Origin: Acidimicrobiia bacterium
GTDB taxonomy: Bacteria; Actinomycetota; Acidimicrobiia; UBA5794; UBA11373
Length of the DNA stretch: 6,059 nt
Direction: 5' to 3'
Assembly (NCBI GenBank): GCA_025456165.1
Contig: JALOLI010000153.1
Span: 1-6,059, forward strand
Position 1 is the stretch's first letter. Each line of letters begins with the position of its first letter. The notes beneath the pieces were generated by a model. It was not told where the DNA came from and did no database searches. It was given only the letters and a program-made list of their open reading frames with translations. A program made the position numbers and the translations under genes. Below, one piece after another: positions 1 through 5,615 of the stretch.

Positions 1-333
1 GGGTTGCTCGGCGCGGGGGTGCGGGTGCACCACGCCGACGACGACGAGAAGGTGGTGGCCTTCCACCGCTGGGAGGCCGGCGGCCCGAGGGATGATGTGG
101 TGGTTGTGGCCAACTTCTCCCAGCAGGCCTACCCGGCGTACAGCGTCGGCTTCCCCCGCGGAGGGTGGTGGCGGGTCCGCTTCAACAGCGACTGGGCGGG
201 GTACGACCCGTCCTTCGGCGGCCCGCACGCCTACGACACCGAAGCCCTGCCGGGCGAGCGCGACGGCCTCCCCTTCTACGGCGATGTGGGCATCGGGCCC
301 TACAGCGCGTTGATCCTGTCACAGGACGAGTGA
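1..333 (+). CDS. GH13 alpha-amylase / glucan-branching-type enzyme, C-terminal end (5' partial)
   Basis: The frame is open from the first base and ends at TGA 331-333, giving the last 110 residues of a longer protein. The sequence matches the all-beta C-terminal domain that follows the catalytic barrel in GH13 alpha-amylases and branching enzymes (alpha-amylase C domain). Features seen are VVAFHRW, a VVVVANFS strand, a GGWWRVRFNSDW segment and the final GPYSALIL strand. In this family the domain packs against the barrel and no catalytic residue lies in it. The whole enzyme would act on alpha-1,4-glucans such as glycogen or maltodextrin. The catalytic part is outside the window, so hydrolase, branching enzyme or transglycosidase cannot be told apart. 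A structured repeat begins 9 bases after the stop, and the next gene is convergent. Confidence 0.85.
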   Translation, partial: GLLGAGVRVHHADDDEKVVAFHRWEAGGPRDDVVVVANFSQQAYPAYSVGFPRGGWWRVRFNSDWAGYDPSFGGPHAYDTEALPGERDGLPFYGDVGIGPYSALILSQDE

Positions 334-342
334 GCCCTGCCT

Positions 343-397
343 GCCTCTCCCGCGGGAGCGGGAGAGGCGCGGCCGCCGCAGGCGGCTGCGGAGAGGG
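343..397 (+). repeat. 55-bp structured intergenic repeat, copy 1 (two hairpins)
   Basis: The element opens with a perfect 11-bp inverted repeat (343-353 with 358-368, loop GGGA). A second hairpin follows (GCCGCC 372-377 with GGCGGC 381-386, loop GCA), then a purine-rich tail, GGAGAGGG, at 390-397. It aligns without gaps to 1786-1840, with 46 of 55 bases identical. It starts 9 bases after the stop of the amylase gene. It could be a transcription terminator (although no T-run follows), an mRNA 3'-end stabiliser or a REP-like dispersed palindrome. The structure is read directly; the function is inferred. Confidence 0.75.
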
Positions 398-410
398 AAG
401 CGCAGTTCTA

Positions 411-430
411 TGGCCCGAGGAGAGAGGGGA
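411..430 (+). repeat. 20-bp direct repeat, unit 1
   Basis: This unit reads TGGCCCGAGGAGAGAGGGGA and is repeated at 445-464 with 18 of 20 bases identical, a period of 34 bp. It lies in the non-coding gap between the amylase and DUF454 genes. The purine-rich half resembles the tail of the 55-bp element just upstream, so it may be a decayed part of the same repeat family. Confidence 0.5.
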
Positions 431-444
431 GACGCTAGGGCCTT

Positions 445-464
445 TGGCCCGAGCAGAGGGGGGA
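445..464 (+). repeat. 20-bp direct repeat, unit 2
   Basis: This is the second unit, TGGCCCGAGCAGAGGGGGGA. It overlaps a small hairpin, GGGCC-TTT-GGCCC, at 438-450. The remaining stretch to the DUF454 stop (465-513) holds another small inverted repeat, GGGCT-GCA-AGCCC (495-507), which might end minus-strand transcription. Nothing else is recognisable there. Confidence 0.45.
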
Positions 465-513
465 GCATCTCAATCGGCGGTTGCCGCGCTTCTCGGGCTG
501 CAAGCCCCGCGGC

Positions 514-927
514 TCAGGCTCCGGGTTCGGCGGCGCGGCGCGGCCCGGTGGGGATCAGCAGCACGGCGGCGGAGGCCACCACGGCTGCTCCGGCCAGCAC
601 CAGCCGGGGCACCAGGCCCTGCAGCAGGAAGGCCCCGCTCACGCCGAAGGACACCGCCATGACGGCCAGGACGACTGCCTTGACCCGGAGGGGCATCACC
701 GCACCGGAACGGAAGGGGGCGATGATCCGCCCCAGGCGGGGGTGGCCCAGCAGCCAGCGGTAGAGGCGTTCGGAAGACCGGGCGAAGCACCAGGCGGCAA
801 ACAGCAGCGGGCCGAGCGTGGGGACGAGAGGCAGGAAGATCCCGGCCACGCCGATCGCCACCGCCCCCAACCCGGCCGCCACGAGGACCGGCCTCAGCCA
901 GACCGGGGAGCGGTTGGGCGTTTCCAC
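514..927 (-). CDS. DUF454 (YbaN-like) small integral membrane protein
   Basis: The predicted protein has 137 aa, the usual size for the DUF454/YbaN family. The family hallmark lies at about residues 32-69: the LPLVPTLGP turn, then AAWCFARSSERLYRWLLGHPRLG and a basic stretch. Hydrophobic segments at about 12-34, 35-47, 83-103 and 107-126 indicate a cytoplasmic-membrane protein with a small, charged cytoplasmic loop. The biochemical role of the family is not established, and nothing here reveals one. The GTG start at 925-927 places the first membrane helix right after a short N-terminus. It has no Shine-Dalgarno but has a TAGTCT box 7 nt upstream, so translation may be leaderless. It is transcribed divergently from the exonuclease gene and converges on the amylase gene. 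Family call is confident; start is moderately so. Confidence 0.85.
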   Translation of the reverse strand: METPNRSPVWLRPVLVAAGLGAVAIGVAGIFLPLVPTLGPLLFAAWCFARSSERLYRWLLGHPRLGRIIAPFRSGAVMPLRVKAVVLAVMAVSFGVSGAFLLQGLVPRLVLAGAAVVASAAVLLIPTGPRRAAEPGA

Positions 928-934
928 ACCGGAG

Positions 935-940
935 AGACTA
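935..940 (-). promoter_or_regulatory. Possible -10 box of a leaderless promoter for the DUF454 gene
   Basis: On the minus strand the hexamer is TAGTCT (a TANNNT match), followed by 7 bases and then the GTG start. That spacing puts the predicted transcription start at or next to the start codon, and no Shine-Dalgarno is visible. I see no convincing -35 box. In such GC-rich DNA a T-containing hexamer at this spacing is suggestive, but chance is possible. Confidence 0.4.
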
Positions 941-988
941 CGGAGGGGCCTCGCTCAATGCGCCCCGGCCCGGCGCGGCCCTTGCCGG

Positions 989-994
989 TACGAT
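989..994 (+). promoter_or_regulatory. Possible -10 box of a leaderless promoter for the exonuclease gene
   Basis: TACGAT (a TANNNT match) is followed by 6 bases and the GTG at 1001. No Shine-Dalgarno precedes that GTG. The spacing suits a transcript starting at the start codon, as is common in actinobacteria. No clear -35 element is seen. This site also supports GTG 1001 as the start, rather than the longer open frame that extends upstream into the DUF454 gene. Confidence 0.42.
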
Positions 995-1000
995 CGCCGG

Positions 1001-1784
1001 GTGCATCTCCATCTCCTCGACGGCACCTACGAGTTGTTCCGCAACTACTACGGGGCGCCCAAGCGGGCCGGGCCCGGGGGGACCGAGCTGGGCGCGGTGG
1101 CCGGCCTGGTGGCGGGGACCCTCAGCCTGGTCCAGGAAGGCGGCGTGACCCACCTGGGAGCCGCCTTCGACACCGTCATCCGCTCCTTCCGCAACGACCT
1201 CTTCCCCGCCTACAAGACTGAGGCCGGGGTCCCTCCCGACCTGCTGGCCCAGTTCCCCATCGCCGAGGAAGGCCTCGAGGCGATCGGGGTGGTGGCCTGG
1301 CGGATGACCACCTACGAGGCCGACGATGCCCTGGCCACCGCCGCCGCCCGGTTCGCCCCCGAGGTGGAGCAGGTGGTGCTGATGAGCCCCGACAAAGACC
1401 TGGCGCAGTGCGTGCGCGGGCACCACATCGTGGGCTACAACCGGCAGAAGGGGGCCTTCATCGACGAGGCCGGGGTCTGGGAGAAGTTCGGCGTCGCCCC
1501 CGAGTCGATCCCCGACTACCTGGCGCTGGTAGGTGACAGCGCCGACGGGTTGCCGGGGGTGCGGGGGTGGGGGGCCAAGACCACGGCGGCAGTCCTCGCC
1601 GTGTATCCCCACCTCGAGGACATCCCCCTGGAGGCCTCGCTGTGGAAGCCCGCCGTGCGCGGGCCGGAGCGCCTGCCTGGAGGATCTGGAGTGGCGCGGG
1701 GTGCCCCGGGAGCCGTTCCTTGCATTCTGCGAACGTCGGGGCTTCGGCGGCCTGCGCGAGCGGCCGCGGCGCTGGAGGGAGTAA
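1001..1784 (+). pseudogene. 5'-3' exonuclease (Pol I N-terminal/FEN-like with H3TH domain), frameshifted near its 3' end
   Basis: From GTG 1001 the protein opens with HLHLLDGTYELFRNYYG, typical of actinobacterial stand-alone 5'-3' exonucleases related to the N-terminal domain of DNA polymerase I. The expected metal-binding acids are present: D7, D57, E106-x-D108-D109, D131-K-D133, and D179 and D182 in GDSADGLPG. The H3TH DNA-binding segment is GDSADGLPGVRGWGAKT (178-194). The family cleaves 5' flaps and primer RNA during replication and repair. After GPERL (residue 225, about 1675) the frame loses similarity and runs on as a low-complexity tail to a stop at 1946-1948. The family-like ending, CLEDLEWRG through ERRGFGGL, lies in the next frame from 1674 to TAA 1782-1784. 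From memory of related proteins, about 25-30 residues are missing at the junction, so this looks like a deletion of length 2 modulo 3. It could be a true mutation or an assembly error. The core active site is intact, so a product with an altered C-terminus may still work. Confidence 0.75.
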
Positions 1785-1785
1785 G

Positions 1786-1840
1786 GCCTCTCCCGCGGGG
1801 GCGGGAGGGGCGCGTCCGGCGCAGCCGGGCACGGGGAGGG
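1786..1840 (+). repeat. 55-bp structured intergenic repeat, copy 2 (two hairpins)
   Basis: This is the second copy of the element at 343-397, starting one base after the in-frame family stop of the exonuclease gene. The first hairpin pairs 1786-1796 with 1801-1811 (10 Watson-Crick pairs and one T-G, loop GGGG). The second pairs TCCGGC 1815-1820 with GCCGGG 1824-1829 around the same GCA loop. The fifth base of the left arm and its partner are both changed relative to copy 1, so pairing is kept. The GGGGAGGG tail at 1833-1840 is also kept. Position after a stop in both copies suggests a 3'-end or terminator role, or insertion of a palindromic element into gene ends. Confidence 0.75.
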
Positions 1841-1945
1841 CAGCGGGGCGCCGGAGAGGTTCATGCCGGGTTCACGCTGCGGTGCGGCCGGCGTCACCCC
1901 TCCGGCTTAGCGTCTCAAAGTGGGCCGCCAATTCCCCGCCGTCCC

Positions 1946-1951
1946 TAGCAT
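1946..1951 (+). promoter_or_regulatory. Possible -10 box for the DUF4342-ABC-FtsX operon
   Basis: TAGCAT is the best TANNNT match in the gap before the operon. It would place a transcription start near 1958 and give a leader of about 48 bases. No good -35 box is visible 16-18 bases upstream, so the call is tentative. Confidence 0.3.
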
Positions 1952-1960
1952 CAGCCGGTG

Positions 1961-1982
1961 CCGGCGGGGCCGAGCCCGCCGG
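1961..1982 (+). promoter_or_regulatory. Hairpin in the operon leader
   Basis: CCGGCGGG (1961-1968) pairs perfectly with CCCGCCGG (1975-1982) around a 6-base loop, GCCGAG. It lies 12 bases before the Shine-Dalgarno and, if the -10 at 1946-1951 is used, at the very 5' end of the mRNA. It could stabilise the transcript, or be a dyad bound by a regulator. In GC-rich DNA such a stem may also arise by chance. Confidence 0.35.
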
Positions 1983-1994
1983 GGCGTTACGACG

Positions 1995-1999
1995 AGGAG
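1995..1999 (+). promoter_or_regulatory. Ribosome binding site deciding the DUF4342 start
   Basis: AGGAG, within ACGAGGAGACCC, ends 6 bases before ATG 2006. It is the clearest Shine-Dalgarno in the window and fixes the start at 2006 rather than the in-frame candidate at 1958, which lies inside the leader hairpin region. Confidence 0.75.
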
Positions 2000-2005
2000 A
2001 CCCAG

Positions 2006-2272
2006 ATGACCGATCAGGGCGACAAGGGCCGGACAGACGAGTTCCGGGTTAAGGGCGAGGAGTTGCTCGCCAAGGTGAAGGAACTCATCCGCGAAGGCAA
2101 CATCCGGCGCATCATCATCGACAACGACGAGGGCAAGACGCTCATCGAGATCCCCATGACGATCGGGGTCGTCGGGGCGCTGCTCCTGCCGGCGCTGGCC
2201 GCCGTCGGCGCCGTGGCGGCGCTGGTGACCAACTGCACCATCCGGGTAGAGCGGCGCGAAGGCACGCTGTGA
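2006..2272 (+). CDS. DUF4342 small membrane-associated protein, first gene of an ABC exporter operon
   Basis: The 88-aa protein matches the DUF4342 family over nearly its whole length. A charged amphipathic N-terminal part (FRVKGEELLAKVKELIREGNIRRIII, about 13-38) is followed by a short strand pair (DNDEGKTLIEIP, 39-50). Next come a glycine/alanine-rich hydrophobic segment of about 25 residues (51-76) and a basic tail. One membrane span with the N-terminal part in the cytoplasm is plausible. The family's function is not known to me. The stop codon overlaps the GTG start of the ATPase gene in GTGA (2269-2272), implying translational coupling and similar expression. From this context I infer a small accessory or regulatory partner of the transporter; that is not shown by the sequence itself. 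Confidence 0.85.
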   Translation: MTDQGDKGRTDEFRVKGEELLAKVKELIREGNIRRIIIDNDEGKTLIEIPMTIGVVGALLLPALAAVGAVAALVTNCTIRVERREGTL

Positions 2273-2994
2273 CCGCCGCTGCTCGCGTCGAGAATGCCCG
2301 CAAGGTCTACGGCGAGGGCGACGCTGCGGTCTGCGCTCTCGATGACATGACGGTGGCTTTCGAAAAGGGCCGCTTCAGCGCCATCATGGGCCCCTCGGGG
2401 TCGGGCAAGTCCACCCTGCTGCACTGCATCGCCGGCCTGGACGATCTCACTTCGGGCAGCGCCTACATCGGCGACGTGCGTCTCGGCGACCTCAAGGACC
2501 GTGCCCTGACCTTGTTGCGGCGGGAGAAGGTGGGGTTCATCTTCCAGGCCTTCAACCTGATCCCCACCCTGGATGCCGCCGAGAACATCACCCTGCCCAT
2601 CGACATCGCCGGCGGCGAGGTCGACCGCCCCTGGTACGACATGGTGGTGGACACCGTCGGGTTGCGCGACCGCCTCAGCCACCGTCCGTCGGAGTTGTCC
2701 GGCGGGCAGGTGCAGCGCGTCGCCGCCGCCCGGGCCCTGGTGTCGCGGCCGGAGATCGTCTTCGCCGACGAGCCCTCGGGGAACCTGGACTCGAAGTCGA
2801 GCGACGAACTGATGCGCTTCCTGCGCCGCGCCGTGGACGAGTTCGGGCAGACCATCGTGATGGTCACCCACGACCCCAGGGTGGCGGCGTTCTCCGATCG
2901 AGTGGTCTTCCTCGCCGACGGGCGCTGCATCGACGAGATGCTGGAGCCGACGGCGGAGGGCATCCTCGATCGCATGAAGGCCCTGGGGGGCTGA
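2269..2994 (+). CDS. ABC transporter ATP-binding protein (LolD/MacB/FtsE class)
   Basis: This is a 241-aa nucleotide-binding subunit with every core motif intact: Walker A GPSGSGKST (41-49), Q-loop Q93 in IFQAFNL, signature LSGGQ (143-147), Walker B IVFADEP (163-169), D-loop GNLD (171-174) and switch histidine H201. The FADEPSGNLDS wording and the partner gene place it in the type VII (MacB/LolD/FtsE) group. There, ATP hydrolysis in the cytoplasm drives conformational change in an FtsX-type permease rather than moving substrate through a channel. The GTG start overlaps the previous stop by 4 bases and the permease starts 2 bases after this stop, so the three genes are almost certainly co-translated. 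The length is normal and nothing appears broken. Family is certain; the transported substrate is unknown. Confidence 0.95.
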   Translation: MTAAARVENARKVYGEGDAAVCALDDMTVAFEKGRFSAIMGPSGSGKSTLLHCIAGLDDLTSGSAYIGDVRLGDLKDRALTLLRREKVGFIFQAFNLIPTLDAAENITLPIDIAGGEVDRPWYDMVVDTVGLRDRLSHRPSELSGGQVQRVAAARALVSRPEIVFADEPSGNLDSKSSDELMRFLRRAVDEFGQTIVMVTHDPRVAAFSDRVVFLADGRCIDEMLEPTAEGILDRMKALGG

Positions 2995-2995
2995 G

Positions 2996-5560
2996 GTGCT
3001 GCGCCTCGCCCTCAAGGGCGCCCTGGGGCACAAGGCCCGCCTCTTCCTCATGGCGATGGCCATCATCCTCGGCGTCGCTTTCATCGCCGGCTCTTACGTC
3101 TTCACCGACACCCTGAAAGCCGCTTTCGACGTGCTGTTCGAGCAGGACAGCAACGTCGATGTGGTGGTGCGGGCCGACGTGCAGTTCGGCTTCGACACCG
3201 GGCGCGTGCCGGCTTCGCTGGTCGAGGTGGTGGAAGGAGTCGGCGGGGTGGAGCGGGTGCTGCCCTCGGTGCAGGGGACGGCTCAGCCGCTGGACAAAGA
3301 CGGCAAGCCGATCGGCGGCACGGGCCCGCCCAATCTGGCCTTCTCGTGGACCGAGGCCGAAGCCGAGCTGACCGAGGTGGTGCTGCGCGAGGGCCGGGCC
3401 CCGCAAGGTGCCACGGAAGTGGCCATCGACGTCTTCACCGCCGACAAGTACGGCTTCGCCCTCGGCGACCCGATCAGCATCCTCCTGCCCAACACTGTGG
3501 GGGAGTTCACCGTGGTGGGCACCGCCGGCTACGGCGACGCCGACAACCTGCTGGGCGCGACGGTGGTCCTCTTCGACCTGCAGACCGCCCAGGTGGCCCT
3601 CAACTTCGGCGAGGAGTACAGCCAGTTGGCCGTCGTGGCCGCTCCGGGGGCCGACCCCGACGCGGTGCGAATGGCGATCGAAGCCGTCCTGCCCGAGGGG
3701 ACCGAGGCGATCACCGCGGCCGAGCAGATCGAGGAGGGGCGCGAGGGGGTGGAGACCGCGGTCGGCTTCTTCAACACCGTGCTGCTGGCCTTCGCCGGCA
3801 TCGGCATCTTCGTGGGGGCCTTCCTCATCCAGAACACCTACCGCATCGTCGTGGCGCAGCGCACCCGGGAACTGGGCATGCTGCGCGCCGTGGGAGCCAC
3901 CGGCCGCCAGGTCACCTGGATGGTGATCCTGGAGGCGCTGATCGTGGCGCTGCTGGCGTCGGCGGTCGGTGTCGGGGTCGGCGTGCTCCTCGCCGTCGGC
4001 CTCCGGGCCCTGCTGGGGGCGTCCGGCATCGACTTCCCGCAGGGGGCGCTGACCGTGGCTCCCCGGACGGTGATAGTGGGGATGGTGGTGGGCACGGTGG
4101 TGACCGTGGCCTCGGCCATCCTCCCCGCCCGCAAGGCCTCGAAGATCCCGCCGGTCGCCGCCCTGCGCGAGCTGGAATCGACCTACTACAAGTCGCTGCG
4201 GCTGCGCGCCGCCGTCGGCGCCGGGATCGTGGCGCTGGGCGTGGCCCTGCTGCTGGTGGGCCTCTACACCTCGGTATGGAGCCCGCTGGCGGTGACCGGC
4301 ATCGGGGCCGGGGTGACCTTCATCGGGGTGTCGACGGTGGCGCCGCTCTTCGCTCGCCAGTTCGGGCGGGTGGCGGGCAGTCCGCTGCCCCGGGTCTACG
4401 GGGTGGTGGGCCGCCTGGCCCGGGAGAACGCCGTCCGCAAGCCGCGGCGCATGGCGGCCACCGCTTCGGCCCTGATGATCGGGGTGGCCCTGGTGACCAT
4501 CGTGGCCACCATCGTCGCTTCGGCGAAACAGAGCATCGAGGGCACGGTGCGCGACGAGGTCATCGCCGAGTACCAGGTCCAGCCCGCCTCGCAGGGCAAC
4601 CCCTTCGCCGGGGGCCTCAGCCCCGAGATCGCCGCCCGCCTGCGAGACCTTCCCGAGGTGGCGGTGGCCTCGGTCTATCGGCTCGGGGAGTTCCGCGAGC
4701 CCGGCGGGGAGGACGTGGGGACCGGCTACGGCCCGCAGTCGGGCATCAGCTATCTGATCGGGGTGGACGAAGGCACGGATGATGTGGTGCGCCTGGGGAT
4801 CTCCGCCGGGGACTTCGCCGGTTTGTCGGCGCCCAATACGGTGATGCTCCACGAGGACTTCGCCACCGAGGAGGGTCTGGCGGTGGGAGACGCCTTCCCG
4901 ATCGAGTTCCCCGACGGGGCCCTGGTGGATCTGGAAGTGGTGGCCCTGTTTGGGGCCGACCTGTTCCAGACCCAGGTGGTGATCTCCCTCGACTCGTTCA
5001 CCACCCACTACGAGTGGAACCTGGACCAGATGGTGATGGTGCTGCTGGCCGAGGGGGTCGATCCCGAGACGGCCCGGCCTGCCCTGGAGGCCGTGGTCGC
5101 CGACTATCCCAACGCCAAGCTGAACAATGCCGAGGAGTACATCGACGAGGTCGCTTCGCAGCTCGACCTGTTGCTCAACGTGCTCACCGGGATGCTGGCC
5201 ATGGCCATCGTGATCGCCCTGCTCGGCATCGCCAACACGCTGGCCCTGTCGATCATGGAGCGCAAGCGGGAGATCGGGCTGCTGCGGGCGGTGGGCATGA
5301 CCCGCCGCCAGGTGCGCCGCATGATCCGCTGGGAGGCGGTGCTCATCGCGGTCTTCGGGGCGGTCATCGGCATGGTCGTGGGGGTCGGCCTGGGGGTCGC
5401 GGTGGTGGCCGCCATCGGCAGCGGCATCACCCTGGCCTTGCCCTGGGCCAACCTGGCGCTCTACCTGGTGGCGGCCGCCCTCGGGGGCATCCTGGCCTCG
5501 ATCGTCCCCGGCTGGCGGGGCTCGCGCCTCGACGTCCTAGACGCCATCGCCTACGAGTGA
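2996..5560 (+). CDS. ABC transporter permease with two FtsX domains and two MacB-like extracytoplasmic domains
   Basis: This is an 854-aa membrane protein, a usual length for the large actinobacterial FtsX-like permeases. I count ten likely membrane segments, at about 15-36, 256-280, 308-336, 357-377, 403-425, 428-453, 486-508, 725-752, 779-805 and 818-838. Large extracytoplasmic domains lie at 37-255 and 510-724. It is an internal duplication: the cytoplasmic coupling motif RTRELGMLRAVGATGRQV (289-306) recurs as RKREIGLLRAVGMTRRQV (756-773) in the second half. A fused double permease of this sort can pair with an ATPase dimer as one unit. Relatives export or extract lipids, lipoproteins or peptides, or signal across the membrane; which applies here cannot be read. 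The GTG start follows the ATPase stop after one base, with a G-rich run (2985-2990) as a weak ribosome site. A strong hairpin lies 10 bases after the stop. Confidence 0.93.
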   Translation: MLRLALKGALGHKARLFLMAMAIILGVAFIAGSYVFTDTLKAAFDVLFEQDSNVDVVVRADVQFGFDTGRVPASLVEVVEGVGGVERVLPSVQGTAQPLDKDGKPIGGTGPPNLAFSWTEAEAELTEVVLREGRAPQGATEVAIDVFTADKYGFALGDPISILLPNTVGEFTVVGTAGYGDADNLLGATVVLFDLQTAQVALNFGEEYSQLAVVAAPGADPDAVRMAIEAVLPEGTEAITAAEQIEEGREGVETAVGFFNTVLLAFAGIGIFVGAFLIQNTYRIVVAQRTRELGMLRAVGATGRQVTWMVILEALIVALLASAVGVGVGVLLAVGLRALLGASGIDFPQGALTVAPRTVIVGMVVGTVVTVASAILPARKASKIPPVAALRELESTYYKSLRLRAAVGAGIVALGVALLLVGLYTSVWSPLAVTGIGAGVTFIGVSTVAPLFARQFGRVAGSPLPRVYGVVGRLARENAVRKPRRMAATASALMIGVALVTIVATIVASAKQSIEGTVRDEVIAEYQVQPASQGNPFAGGLSPEIAARLRDLPEVAVASVYRLGEFREPGGEDVGTGYGPQSGISYLIGVDEGTDDVVRLGISAGDFAGLSAPNTVMLHEDFATEEGLAVGDAFPIEFPDGALVDLEVVALFGADLFQTQVVISLDSFTTHYEWNLDQMVMVLLAEGVDPETARPALEAVVADYPNAKLNNAEEYIDEVASQLDLLLNVLTGMLAMAIVIALLGIANTLALSIMERKREIGLLRAVGMTRRQVRRMIRWEAVLIAVFGAVIGMVVGVGLGVAVVAAIGSGITLALPWANLALYLVAAALGGILASIVPGWRGSRLDVLDAIAYE

Positions 5561-5570
5561 GAGAACTCAC

Positions 5571-5598
5571 CGGGGGGCCGGTCCCGGCCGGCCCCCCG
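5571..5598 (+). terminator. Strong GC hairpin between convergent genes, probable bidirectional terminator
   Basis: A perfect 11-bp inverted repeat pairs CGGGGGGCCGG (5571-5581) with CCGGCCCCCCG (5588-5598) around a 6-base loop. It begins 10 bases after the permease stop and lies 17 bases past the stop of the convergent hydrolase gene. No T-run follows on either strand, as is frequent for high-GC actinobacterial hairpins, so it may terminate poorly or mainly protect the 3' ends. Confidence 0.65.
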
Positions 5599-5615
5599 CG
5601 CGGTGGGTCGTGCTT

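Noticed and set aside
343..464. CRISPR array or attachment site
   Set aside because: There are too few and too irregular units, no constant spacers, no cas genes, and no integrase or tRNA nearby.
818..1000. Upstream extension of the exonuclease frame to an ATG at 818
   Set aside because: The extension overlaps the divergent DUF454 gene and has no family similarity. Homology begins at GTG 1001.
1674..1784. Programmed ribosomal frameshift in the exonuclease gene
   Set aside because: No slippery heptamer is visible at the junction, and a block of the usual protein seems to be missing, which a frameshift alone would not explain.
938..1897. Minus-strand open frame of 319 codons opposite the exonuclease gene
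   Set aside because: It has low-complexity Gly/Pro/Arg composition, and the plus strand in this interval carries a recognised nuclease with conserved acids.
1958..2005. Earlier in-frame start for the DUF4342 protein at 1958
   Set aside because: The extra 16 residues are Pro/Gly-rich and fall in a leader hairpin. AGGAG at 1995-1999 is correctly spaced for ATG 2006.
3346..4782. Plus-strand open frame of 478 codons inside the permease gene
   Set aside because: It is Arg/Gly/Pro-rich sequence in another frame of the permease, with no recognisable feature.
2864..5008. A long open frame (714 codons) on the minus strand opposite the permease
   Set aside because: It is rich in His, Gly, Arg and Asp with no domain, membrane or motif pattern. 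It lies antisense to a permease with clear motifs. Long antisense frames are expected in GC-rich genes because stop codons are rare.
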